Source: an uncultured Collinsella sp.
GTDB lineage: Bacteria > Actinomycetota > Coriobacteriia > Coriobacteriales > Coriobacteriaceae
Length of the DNA: 13,702 nucleotides
Direction: 5' to 3'
NCBI GenBank assembly: GCA_900554455.1
Contig: USHT01000007.1
Coordinates: 1-13,702 of the forward strand
The notes under the pieces are model-generated. The model was not told where the DNA came from. It ran no database searches and worked only from the letters and a program-made list of their open reading frames with translations. How positions within the stretch are numbered: position 1 is the first letter of the stretch; every line of letters starts with the position of its first letter. A program made the translations under genes and the position numbers. This document shows, piece by piece, positions 1-5,640 of the stretch.

Positions 1-594
1 CCTGCGTGTGAAAAAATCTGCCGCTTTGCCTTTGCCTACGCCCAGAAAAACGGCCGCAAAAAGGTCACGGCCGTGCATAAGGCCAACATCATGAAGGCGA
101 CCGATGGCCTGTTCCTGCGCGTTGCGCGCGAGGTGGCCGCCAACTATCCCGATATCGAGTTCAACGACAAGATTGTCGACGCCACCTGCATGGGCCTGGT
201 CCAGAACCCCAACGACTTCGATGTCCTGGTGCTGCCCAACCTGTACGGTGACATTGTGAGCGACCTGTGCGCCGGTCTGGTAGGTGGACTGGGTATGGCT
301 CCGGGTTCCAACATCGGTGCCGACTGCGCCATCTTCGAGGCGACGCACGGCTCCGCGCCCGATATCGCCGGCCAGGATATCGCCAACCCCACGGCCGAGA
401 TTCTGTCTGCGGCTATGATGCTCGATCACCTGGGCGAGAACGACGCGGCCAATCGCATTCGCGCCGCCGTTTCTGCCACGCTCGACGAGGGTGAGCAGGT
501 TACCGGCGACGTTCGTCGTGCCCAGACCGGCTCCGTTGAGGGCGCTGTGGGCACGCAGGCCTTTGCCGATGCCGTTATCGCGCACCTGGCCTAA
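1..594 (+). CDS. icd: Isocitrate dehydrogenase (NAD-type), C-terminal part, truncated by the window edge
   Basis: The reading frame is open from base 1 (first residues [11 protein letters not shown]) to the TAA at 592-594, so the start lies outside the window and about 197 residues are visible. The family oxidatively decarboxylates isocitrate to 2-oxoglutarate in the cytoplasm. Visible family motifs are [11 protein letters not shown] (substrate-binding Lys region), the metal/cofactor segment [19 protein letters not shown], and the [11 protein letters not shown] cofactor loop followed by [13 protein letters not shown]. The VHKANIMK and [10 protein letters not shown] forms fit the NAD-dependent, mitochondrial-like isocitrate dehydrogenases better than 3-isopropylmalate dehydrogenase, but LeuB and IDH are close homologues and the N-terminal half is missing, so specificity stays an inference. 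A hairpin follows 60 bases downstream. Nothing links it to the sugar genes further on. Confidence 0.85.
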   Translation, partial: PACEKICRFAFAYAQKNGRKKVTAVHKANIMKATDGLFLRVAREVAANYPDIEFNDKIVDATCMGLVQNPNDFDVLVLPNLYGDIVSDLCAGLVGGLGMAPGSNIGADCAIFEATHGSAPDIAGQDIANPTAEILSAAMMLDHLGENDAANRIRAAVSATLDEGEQVTGDVRRAQTGSVEGAVGTQAFADAVIAHLA

Positions 595-653
595 GGCATG
601 CAGACTGCAAACGCCTAAATAGTACTTAAGTGTTTGCGTATAACCTGAGAATC

Positions 654-682
654 AATACGCCCGGCGCTTTGTCGGGCGTATT
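654..682 (+). terminator. Hairpin downstream of icd, probable terminator
   Basis: A perfect 10-bp inverted repeat (AATACGCCCG at 654-663, CGGGCGTATT at 673-682) encloses a 9-base loop. No T-run follows (CTATTGCGG), so intrinsic termination may be weak, or the hairpin may act as an mRNA 3'-end stabiliser. It lies between icd and the gene at 721. Confidence 0.6.
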
Positions 683-720
683 CTATTGCGGACTATGTTT
701 CCTAACAAGGAGTAACTGAT

Positions 721-1803
721 ATGGGTCTGATTCAAAAGAAGGACGAGAAGGACGAGATCGACGGCATCCAGATCATCGAGCGCGGCGAAGGCCCCGATGG
801 TGATGAGGAGGAGAAGATCGATCTGGTCGCCGGTACGTCTGCCGAACATATTGCCGCCGGCACGACCACCGAGGAGGAGGATGCTCGCCTGGAGGCAAAG
901 ATCGCCGCGGACGCCGCCGACGAGAACCTCATGCCTGAGGAGCAGGACGAGGACGACTCCGATGCGGACGACCATGCATCCAAGCACAAGAAGACGATGA
1001 TCGCCGCCTTCGTGGTTGCAGTCGTGATCGCTGCGGTGGTCGGCTTCTTTATTGGCAATGGCGGCTTTGGCGGCAAGGGTGTCGGCTCGGCGACCCTCAC
1101 CGAGGACCAGCTCGATTCGACCGTGGCAAGCTATAGCTACAACGGCAAGAAGAGCGATATCACCGCGCGCGAGGCCATCGAGAGCCAGTACAGCCTCGAC
1201 ACTGTCAAGGATAGCGATGGCAACTACACCGCTCCGTCCGCCGACGTTATCCTGTCCTACGTGCGCAACAAGATCCTGCTCGACGCTGCCGAGGACGAGG
1301 GCATCACCGTCTCTTCTAAGGAGATGAAGAAGTACGCCGAGGATTCCATCGGCACTTCGGACTACAAGACCATGGCCACGCAGTACGGCGTGTCCAAGGA
1401 CCAGGCCAAGCAGATCGTCCGTCAGTCCGCGACGCTGCAGAAGCTCTACAAGAAGAAGGTGGGCGATAGCTCCGCAAGCATGCCGACCGCCCCGGCCGAG
1501 CCTGCTGACGGCAACGAGGAGACCGCGAGCAAGGACTACGCCGATTACATCATCAAACTTGCCGGCGACGAGTGGGATAGCGAAAAGGGCACCTGGAAGG
1601 ACGCCGATAGCACCTACGCTAAGGCCTTCGCTGACGATGCCTTTACGGCTGATAGCGCTACCTACAAGCAGGCCATGACCGCCTATTACACCGCCTACCA
1701 GCAGTACTCTTCGCAGGCTTCGAGCGCCAGCTCCAAGTGGACCGAGTATGCTAACGGTCTCTACGCCAAGGCCAACATCAGCATCTACGGCCTGTTTGCG
1801 TAG
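721..1803 (+). CDS. Unrecognised acidic membrane-anchored protein, possibly with a SurA-N-like helical domain
   Basis: A 360-residue protein whose family I do not recognise with confidence. The ATG has a good ribosome binding site (AAGGAG at 707-712, 8-base spacing). Residues 1-90 are strongly acidic and low in complexity, ending in a basic HKK cluster. Residues about 92-113 form a single hydrophobic segment followed by a Gly-rich stretch, so the short half is expected in the cytoplasm and the C-terminal 245 residues outside. Residues about 173-247 are helical and charged (VRNKILLDAAEDEGITVSS and after), resembling the N-terminal helical part of SurA/PrsA-type chaperones, but no PpiC prolyl-isomerase domain is visible. 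A linker rich in Ala, Pro and Ser (about 249-270) leads to a Tyr/Ser/Ala-rich helical C-terminus. A secretion-chaperone role is only a guess. It is transcribed alone, between a hairpin and a strong terminator. Confidence 0.85.
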   Translation: MGLIQKKDEKDEIDGIQIIERGEGPDGDEEEKIDLVAGTSAEHIAAGTTTEEEDARLEAKIAADAADENLMPEEQDEDDSDADDHASKHKKTMIAAFVVAVVIAAVVGFFIGNGGFGGKGVGSATLTEDQLDSTVASYSYNGKKSDITAREAIESQYSLDTVKDSDGNYTAPSADVILSYVRNKILLDAAEDEGITVSSKEMKKYAEDSIGTSDYKTMATQYGVSKDQAKQIVRQSATLQKLYKKKVGDSSASMPTAPAEPADGNEETASKDYADYIIKLAGDEWDSEKGTWKDADSTYAKAFADDAFTADSATYKQAMTAYYTAYQQYSSQASSASSKWTEYANGLYAKANISIYGLFA

Positions 1804-1846
1804 GATCTGCCTGAGCTTTCGAGCGCGAAGTCGAAATATCTGATTG

Positions 1847-1881
1847 AGCCCGCTAGAACGCATCGTTCTGGCGGGCTTTTT
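1847..1881 (+). terminator. Rho-independent terminator after the 721-1803 gene
   Basis: A 13-bp stem with a single G-U pair (arms 1847-1859 and 1865-1877), a 5-base loop (GCATC) and a T-run at 1877-1881. It sits 44 bases after the stop codon and has the full form of an intrinsic terminator. Confidence 0.9.
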
Positions 1882-1914
1882 GCGTTGAGGGCGTGATTGG
1901 CGGCTTAATTATGG

Positions 1915-2154
1915 CTATTCATCTTTAAGCCCAAAGAGGCTATCGGCTTCATCGTCAGGTATGTATTCCAGAACATCGCCCGGTTGGCAGTCGAGTGCCC
2001 GGCATATCGCGTCAAGAGTTGAAAAACGTATGGCAGAAACCTTGCCCGTCTTAATGCGCGACATATTGACCTGGGAGATACCCACGCGTTCCGCAAGCTC
2101 TTTGGATGAAATCTTGCGTTCGGCAAGCATGCGGTCGAGCCGCAGAATAATCAT
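1915..2154 (-). CDS. Small XRE-family transcriptional regulator (Cro/CI helix-turn-helix, YozG-like)
   Basis: A 79-residue protein made almost entirely of one Cro/CI helix-turn-helix domain. Residues about 15-37 (SSKELAERVGISQVNMSRIK) are the HTH, followed by the family's KTGKVSAIRFSTLDAICRALDCQPGDVLEY tail, here noted as motifs at residues 36-64. The C-terminus is short and acidic. The ATG at 2154 follows an AGGGGGA ribosome binding site. It starts 9 bases after the stop codon of the DUF2975 gene on the same strand, so the two are probably cotranscribed. XRE/DUF2975 pairs are common in Firmicutes and Actinomycetota; the regulator usually follows the membrane protein, as here. Its target is unknown, and autoregulation of the pair is an inference. 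Confidence 0.9.
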   Translation of the reverse strand: MIILRLDRMLAERKISSKELAERVGISQVNMSRIKTGKVSAIRFSTLDAICRALDCQPGDVLEYIPDDEADSLFGLKDE

Positions 2155-2163
2155 GGATTCCCC

Positions 2164-2802
2164 CTAGAGCAACTCGTCATCTTGTTTTTGCAGGATACAC
2201 CCGTACTGGAAGATGCTGGCAATCAGGCTAATAATTAGGCCTGCAAAGAGCATAGAGAGGTCGAGATGCTGCCCGCCAAGTGCATCCGTAAAGCTGCCGC
2301 CAAATCCTGAGAGTATCAGCCCTGTGACTATGGCACCAAAAAGTTTCACAGCGGCGCCGCCGAAAAGGAACAAATGTCCTACTTGACGTAGTATGCGGAT
2401 GCATTCGAGGTCAAAGGGCCTGCCCGCCTTTTCAATGGCGGAGAAAAACCTGTACGCGCTTAACGCGATGGCAAGCGCGAGGCATATCATCATGCCGCTC
2501 CCTATGGCAGTATGACCGTCGTGCGCGACAAGCATAAGAGGGGTCTGTTCATTGGCGCCGACGAGAGCGAGAATTGGCCCTTCGCTAGCCTCAAGCTCTA
2601 CGGATTGGAGACAGAACCCTTGGGAGAGGCTAGGCAATATGAGTAGAAGTTCGATTGCAATGACTGCGAGGAGTCCCAGAGCGAGCGCCACGGTGGTGCA
2701 GATTGTGGCCCATTTGCAGTAGCGAGTGAGCTTCCTCAGTTTGGCTATTGCCTGTTCACGGTCGATGGCTTCATTCGATTTGGATACGTTCCAGCGGATC
2801 AT
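2164..2802 (-). CDS. DUF2975-family four-helix membrane protein
   Basis: A 212-residue integral membrane protein. Four hydrophobic segments are visible at about 31-58, 99-122, 141-165 and 181-203. The GRPFD motif after helix 2 (residues 127-131) and the C-terminal FQYGCILQKQDDELL are typical of DUF2975, whose function is not established. The ATG at 2802 was chosen because GGAGGAG lies directly upstream (2811-2805); a TTG at 2817 would add five residues but has no ribosome binding site. It is followed by the XRE regulator gene 9 bases later. Codon use is less GC-biased than in the neighbouring genes (AGG, ATA and TTT are more frequent), which may indicate acquisition, though membrane content also affects this. 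The pair may be a small membrane-signal/regulator module. Confidence 0.85.
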   Translation of the reverse strand: MIRWNVSKSNEAIDREQAIAKLRKLTRYCKWATICTTVALALGLLAVIAIELLLILPSLSQGFCLQSVELEASEGPILALVGANEQTPLMLVAHDGHTAIGSGMMICLALAIALSAYRFFSAIEKAGRPFDLECIRILRQVGHLFLFGGAAVKLFGAIVTGLILSGFGGSFTDALGGQHLDLSMLFAGLIISLIASIFQYGCILQKQDDELL

Positions 2803-2852
2803 AGCTCCTCCAACCAATGTCTTGGATGATACTTAAATCTTATAACATACTT

Positions 2853-2866
2853 AACGATAAACGATA
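2853..2866. repeat. Tandem AACGATA repeat upstream of the DUF2975/XRE pair
   Basis: Two exact 7-base units (2853-2859 and 2860-2866), 50-65 bases upstream of the DUF2975 start on the minus strand. On that strand an AT-rich -10-like TATGTT lies just downstream, about 16 bases from a TTGTTT. The repeat would sit in the spacer of this promoter, so it is a candidate binding site for the XRE protein. The promoter reading is tentative. Confidence 0.45.
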
Positions 2867-3052
2867 AACAATTACAGAATAGAGTAAGTAATGTTTGTAA
2901 GACGAATAGCGAGAGCTTATGGCACATTCAGGGAGTGGGAGTTTGGCGCGCGGGGGGATGGACGAGTATTGAAATATCCTGCAACCGCGCAAGTGCTTCA
3001 TCGGGTCTCCCCAATTCATCTAGGAAAACGGCCGTAAACGAATGCAAATAAC

Positions 3053-3082
3053 CGGTGAACGGTCGAAAACTACCGTTCACCG
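3053..3082. promoter_or_regulatory. Perfect 11-bp inverted repeat, operator-like (site A)
   Basis: CGGTGAACGGT (3053-3063) and its exact reverse complement ACCGTTCACCG (3072-3082) flank an 8-base spacer. No T-run follows and no gene ends nearby, so a terminator is unlikely. The same CGGT-R-AACGGTCGA core recurs at 3271. A DNA-binding site is the best reading; the protein is unknown. Confidence 0.55.
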
Positions 3083-3228
3083 ATAATCTCAAAACTGGTT
3101 CTAACTGGTATTAAGTCAAAAAGACCAATTCACATATCTTTACAATGACCTGCAATTTTTCTTTACGCTATTTTTAGCCGCCCTGCGTTGTATTGACACG
3201 AAAAGAGTTCCGATCTTTCGCCATAACA

Positions 3229-3247
3229 TTTCGAAACGGTTTCAAAA
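3229..3247. promoter_or_regulatory. LacI/cre-like palindrome
   Basis: The core GAAACGGTTTC (3233-3243) is a perfect palindrome around a central G and extends imperfectly through TTT and AAA flanks. The central CG and A/T-rich arms resemble operators of LacI-family proteins, including CcpA cre sites (TGWNANCGNTNWCA), with two mismatches to the latter on the left. It lies about 110 bases upstream of the proposed PTS promoter. A catabolite-control role is inference. Confidence 0.4.
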
Positions 3248-3270
3248 CCACAGGTAGAAGTGTTAACGAG

Positions 3271-3301
3271 CGGTAAACGGTCGATTTTTTACCGTGAGCG
3301 G
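3271..3301. promoter_or_regulatory. Imperfect inverted repeat related to site A (site B)
   Basis: CGGTAAACGGTCGA (3271-3284) differs from site A by one base over 14, and ACCGT (3291-3295) mirrors its inner half. The outer right arm is degenerate (7 of 11 positions pair), but GAGCGGT occurs as a direct repeat at 3268-3274 and 3296-3302. The distance to site A is 218 bases, close to a whole number of helical turns, as in operator pairs that loop DNA. It lies 50-80 bases upstream of the PTS -10 element. Confidence 0.45.
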
Positions 3302-3350
3302 TGCAAAAACGTTTTACTGTATGAATCAACGAAAGCGACCTCTTCTGTGG

Positions 3351-3359
3351 TGATATAGT
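3351..3359 (+). promoter_or_regulatory. Extended -10 element, candidate promoter of the PTS operon
   Basis: TGATATAGT fits an extended -10 (TGnTATAnT). No good -35 hexamer lies 16-18 bases upstream (the bases there are near GAAAGC), so the promoter would depend on the TG extension or an activator. Transcription would begin near 3366, giving a leader of about 140 bases before the EIIA start and placing the GntR operator just downstream of the start site, where a repressor would block. Confidence 0.5.
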
Positions 3360-3376
3360 GACAACAACACGTCACG

Positions 3377-3405
3377 TGGTTACTACCAGTTTAGAAACCA
3401 CTGGT
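3377..3405. promoter_or_regulatory. Candidate GntR-family operator upstream of the PTS operon
   Basis: TGGTTACTACCAG (3377-3389) is identical over 13 bases to a site upstream of agaS (7670-7682) and is a dyad (TGGT, 4-base spacer, ACCA). A further inverted half-site ACTGGT (3400-3405) mirrors ACCAGT (3385-3390). The TGGT/ACCA symmetry resembles sites of HutC-subfamily sugar regulators such as NagR and DasR. The GntR protein encoded at 6898 is the obvious ligand. Confidence 0.7.
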
Positions 3406-3452
3406 CTTCAAAGTACGCTTTCTAAGAAGCTTTAAGGGCGAGCGCCCGCTGG

Positions 3453-3495
3453 CTTCCGAAAATCATCGGACTCAGATCGTACACACCTTCGGAAG
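3453..3495 (+). promoter_or_regulatory. Leader stem that can hide the EIIA ribosome binding site
   Basis: CTTCCGAA (3453-3460) is perfectly complementary to TTCGGAAG (3488-3495), whose 3' end overlaps the EIIA Shine-Dalgarno (AAGGGA, 3493-3498). A competing stem, TCCGA (3455-3459) with TCGGA (3466-3470) around a 6-base loop, uses the same left bases and would free the ribosome binding site. The two folds exclude each other. A regulatory role is inference from base pairing alone. Confidence 0.4.
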
Positions 3496-3505
3496 GGAAA
3501 TTTGA

Positions 3506-3949
3506 ATGGTTGGCTTTATTCTTACCGGTCATGGACAGTTCGCACCCGGCCTTGCAAGCGCTATCGCTATGGTTGCCGGCGACCAGCCTGCTTTTACCGT
3601 CGTTCCTTTTGAGGGCGACCAGGCTGCTTCCTACGGTGAGGATCTCCGCGCCGCTATTACCGCCATGCGCGAGGAGTGCGATGGCGTGCTCGTCTTTACC
3701 GACTTGCTCGGTGGTACCCCGTTCAACCAGTCGATGATGATTGCCCAGGATGTCGACAACGTCGAGGTTCTGACCGGCACCAACCTTCCCATGGTTATTG
3801 AGCTTCTGTTCCTCCGCGGCAACGCCACGCTCGCCGAGCTTGGCGAGCAGGCCGTGACCGTTGGCCAGACGGGCATCACCGCCCAGACGGTCGCATCCGT
3901 TGCCGGCTCCGACGAAGAGGATATCTTCGGCGACGAGGACGGCATCTAA
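3506..3949 (+). CDS. agaF: PTS mannose/GalNAc-family EIIA component
   Basis: A 147-residue cytoplasmic EIIA of the mannose family. It takes phosphate from HPr on a His and passes it to EIIB. The family start VGFILTGHGQFAPGL gives the phosphorylated His at residue 9, and FTDLLGGTPFN (residues 64-74) is the second family signature. The ATG at 3506 has AAGGGA at 3493-3498, 7-base spacing. The last residues are acidic (DEEDIFGDEDGI). The stop TAA overlaps the next ATG (TAATG), so translation with YajC is probably coupled. It is the first gene of the five-gene operon, under the GntR-type operator at 3377. GalNAc rather than mannose specificity is inferred from EIIB, EIIC and the downstream enzymes. 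The gene name follows E. coli agaF by role. Confidence 0.92.
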   Translation: MVGFILTGHGQFAPGLASAIAMVAGDQPAFTVVPFEGDQAASYGEDLRAAITAMREECDGVLVFTDLLGGTPFNQSMMIAQDVDNVEVLTGTNLPMVIELLFLRGNATLAELGEQAVTVGQTGITAQTVASVAGSDEEDIFGDEDGI

Positions 3950-4230
3950 TGGCCGATTTCGGAGCCAACGTCCTGAGCTCCTCGGTCGCCCTTTTAGGCC
4001 TGCTTGTCATCATGGGCTTGATTTACACCATCTGGTCGCAAATCAACATGAAGAAGAAGCAGAAGTACTTCAAGGAGCTGCACACCGAGCTCAAGCCGGG
4101 TCAAGAGGTTCTTTTCGCCGGCGGTATCTACGGAACCGTCAAGGGCATCGAAGGCGAAAAGGTCCAGATCAAAGTCCGATCCGGTGCCGTCGTAGATGTT
4201 TCGCGTTACGCGATTCAGGAGATCAAGTAA
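3949..4230 (+). CDS. yajC: YajC-family protein inside the PTS operon
   Basis: A 93-residue single-pass membrane protein. A short outside N-terminus is followed by a hydrophobic helix at about 12-30, the basic MKKKQKYFKELH segment, and the YajC signature LKPGQEVLFAGGIYGTV (residues 48-64) with VQIKVRSGAVVDVSRYAI after it. YajC classically joins SecDF-YidC at the Sec translocon. Its ATG overlaps the EIIA stop by one base (TAATG), so it is translated as part of the PTS operon, not beside secDF. A YajC homologue also accompanies mannose-family PTS genes in some streptococcal hyaluronate/amino-sugar operons, so the association is recurrent. It may help assemble or stabilise the EIIC/EIID complex, which is inference. 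The genome's housekeeping YajC is expected elsewhere. Confidence 0.88.
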   Translation: MADFGANVLSSSVALLGLLVIMGLIYTIWSQINMKKKQKYFKELHTELKPGQEVLFAGGIYGTVKGIEGEKVQIKVRSGAVVDVSRYAIQEIK

Positions 4231-4266
4231 CTGTCGTCAGCAAATAACGAAAGGAAGCTGATCAAC

Positions 4267-4749
4267 ATGGCAGAACCCAACATTCTTCTTACCCGCATCG
4301 ATAACCGACTGGTTCATGGTCAGGTTGCCACCCAGTGGAACTCCACCTTGGGCTCCAACCTCATCCTCGTCGCCAACGACGACGTGGCGTCCAACACCAT
4401 GCGCCAGAACCTCATGAAGATGGCCGCTCCCGCCGGCGTCGCTACGCGTTTCTTCTCCCTGCAGAAGACCATCGACGTCATTGGCAAGGCGAGCCCGCGC
4501 CAGAAGATCTTCATCGTGGCCGAAACACCGGAAGACGTGCTTACGCTCGTCAAGGGCGGTGTGCCTATAAAGAAGGTAAACATCGGCAACATGCACATGT
4601 CGGAAGGAAAGCGCCAAGTCGCCACCTCCGTCGCAGTTAACGACGAGGATGTCGCTGCGTTTAAAGAGCTGCAGGAATTGGGGGTGGAGTTGGAGATCAG
4701 GCGCGTTCCGAGCACGCCTGTTGAGGACACGAGCAAGCTCTTCTCGTAA
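4267..4749 (+). CDS. agaV: PTS N-acetylgalactosamine-type EIIB component
   Basis: A 160-residue cytoplasmic EIIB of the mannose family. It receives phosphate from EIIA and transfers it to the incoming sugar. The active-site motif LLTRIDNRLVHGQVATQW gives His17 as the phosphorylated residue; the NILLTRIDNRLVHGQV form is characteristic of the AgaV/GalNAc branch rather than of mannose EIIAB. Other family marks are NMHMSEGKRQ (residues 107-116) and the basic C-terminal IRRVPSTP. The ATG has AAGGAAG at 4251-4257. It follows yajC by 36 bases and precedes EIIC by 90 bases; that gap holds a hairpin. Confidence 0.92.
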   Translation: MAEPNILLTRIDNRLVHGQVATQWNSTLGSNLILVANDDVASNTMRQNLMKMAAPAGVATRFFSLQKTIDVIGKASPRQKIFIVAETPEDVLTLVKGGVPIKKVNIGNMHMSEGKRQVATSVAVNDEDVAAFKELQELGVELEIRRVPSTPVEDTSKLFS

Positions 4750-4766
4750 TCCTCGTGATCCACGTT

Positions 4767-4786
4767 GTCAGGAGTGAAACCCTGAC
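4767..4786 (+). other. Hairpin in the EIIB-EIIC gap
   Basis: GTCAGG (4767-4772) pairs with CCTGAC (4781-4786) around an 8-base loop, inside the only sizeable gap (90 bases) of the PTS operon. There is no T-run. It could protect or process the mRNA and so set different levels for the soluble and membrane subunits, or mean nothing. The EIIC ribosome binding site downstream (AAAGGAGG, 4826-4833) is very strong. Confidence 0.35.
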
Positions 4787-4839
4787 GTTCTGTACGTGAT
4801 ATCCAAAGTGCGTACATTCATTTTGAAAGGAGGAGCAAG

Positions 4840-5640
4840 ATGGAATACTCGATCATCCAGATCGCTCTGGTCTTCGTCGTCACGTTCATCGCGGCAATCG
4901 ACCAGTTTGACTTCCTCGAGTCTCTCTATCAGCCCATCGTCACCGGCGCCGTCATCGGTCTTATCCTTGGCGACCTCAACACCGGTCTTCTCGTGGGTGG
5001 TACCTATCAGCTCATGACGATCGGCAACATGCCGATCGGAGGCGCTCAGCCGCCTAACGCCGTCATCGGCGGCATCATGGCAGCCATTCTCGCTATCGCC
5101 ACGGGCCTCGAGCCCAACGCGGCAGTCGGCCTCGCCATTCCGTTCGCTCTGCTTGGCCAGCTTGGCGTTACCCTGGTCTTCACGCTTATGTCCCCGCTTA
5201 TGTCCACGGCCGATAACATGGCTCACAACGCGGACACCAAGGGCATCGAGCGCCTGAACTACTTCGCCATGGCTCTGCTTGGCCTGATCTTCGCTGTCGT
5301 CGTCACCCTGTTCTTCATCGCTGGCGCTACCATCGGTCAGACCATCGCTTCCGCCATCCCGACCTGGCTGCAGACCGGTCTCTCCGCTGCAGGCGGCATG
5401 ATGCGCTTCGTCGGCTTCGCCGTCCTGCTCAAGGTTATGATGAACCGCGATATGTGGGGCTTCTTCCTCATGGGCTTTGGCCTCGCGCTCATCACCGTTG
5501 CCAACGATTCTCTGGCAACCCCTGCTCTGCTCATCCTCGCTCTCATCGGCTTCGGCATCGCTTTCTGGGACTTCCAGCAGCAGACCGAGCTGAAGGGTGC
5601 AGCTGTTTCTGACGGAGGTGACTTCGAAGATGGCATCTAA
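4840..5640 (+). CDS. agaW: PTS N-acetylgalactosamine-type EIIC permease component
   Basis: A 266-residue integral membrane EIIC (EII-Sor family). The sequence is largely hydrophobic with the family hallmark IAAIDQFDFLESLYQPIVTG (residues about 18-37), followed by LGDLNTGLLVGGTYQLMTIG and GGAQPPNAVIGGIM, which are closest to the GalNAc/galactosamine branch. It forms the sugar channel with EIID. The start has an almost ideal AAAGGAGG at 4826-4833 with 6-base spacing, so it may be translated more strongly than the subunits upstream. The C-terminus is a short cytosolic acidic tail (GGDFEDGI). The last 11 bases overlap the EIID gene, and the EIID ribosome binding site lies within this gene. Confidence 0.93.
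   Translation: MEYSIIQIALVFVVTFIAAIDQFDFLESLYQPIVTGAVIGLILGDLNTGLLVGGTYQLMTIGNMPIGGAQPPNAVIGGIMAAILAIATGLEPNAAVGLAIPFALLGQLGVTLVFTLMSPLMSTADNMAHNADTKGIERLNYFAMALLGLIFAVVVTLFFIAGATIGQTIASAIPTWLQTGLSAAGGMMRFVGFAVLLKVMMNRDMWGFFLMGFGLALITVANDSLATPALLILALIGFGIAFWDFQQQTELKGAAVSDGGDFEDGI

Larger units (their letters stand above)
2803..3505. other. Long palindrome-rich intergenic region between divergent transcription units
   Basis: About 700 bases without a supportable gene, AT-richer than the surroundings. It separates the minus-strand DUF2975/XRE pair from the plus-strand PTS operon and must carry promoters for both. Contents, left to right: a tandem AACGATA repeat near the DUF2975 start; a perfect 11-bp inverted repeat (3053-3082); two ACTGGT half-sites (3094-3109); a LacI/cre-like palindrome (3229-3247); a second, related inverted repeat (3271-3301); an AAAACGTTTT palindrome (3306-3315); an extended -10 element (3351-3359); the GntR operator candidate (3377-3389); and a structured leader with a possible RBS-sequestering stem (3453-3495). 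A 17-codon ATG frame at 2919 has no convincing ribosome binding site and was not called. Confidence 0.8.

Noticed and set aside
652..1863. Long minus-strand open frame (403 codons) opposite the 721-1803 gene
   Set aside because: It mirrors the whole gene and both flanking hairpins; high GC and codon bias keep the antisense frame open. The plus strand has the ribosome binding site, a sensible domain layout and a terminator.
2919..2972. 17-codon ATG frame in the PTS upstream region
   Set aside because: No convincing ribosome binding site, odd composition and no context supporting a leader peptide.
3094..3109. Two ACTGGT half-sites in direct orientation as a third GntR operator
   Set aside because: They share the half-site but are direct, not inverted, repeats and lie 250 bases upstream of the promoter; too weak to call.
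3193..3227. TTGACA followed by CATAAC as a promoter
   Set aside because: The spacing is about 23 bases, too long; the extended -10 at 3351 is a better candidate.
3371..3380. CACG-TCA-CGTG palindrome just before the GntR operator
   Set aside because: Short, overlaps the operator, and not repeated at agaS; likely chance.
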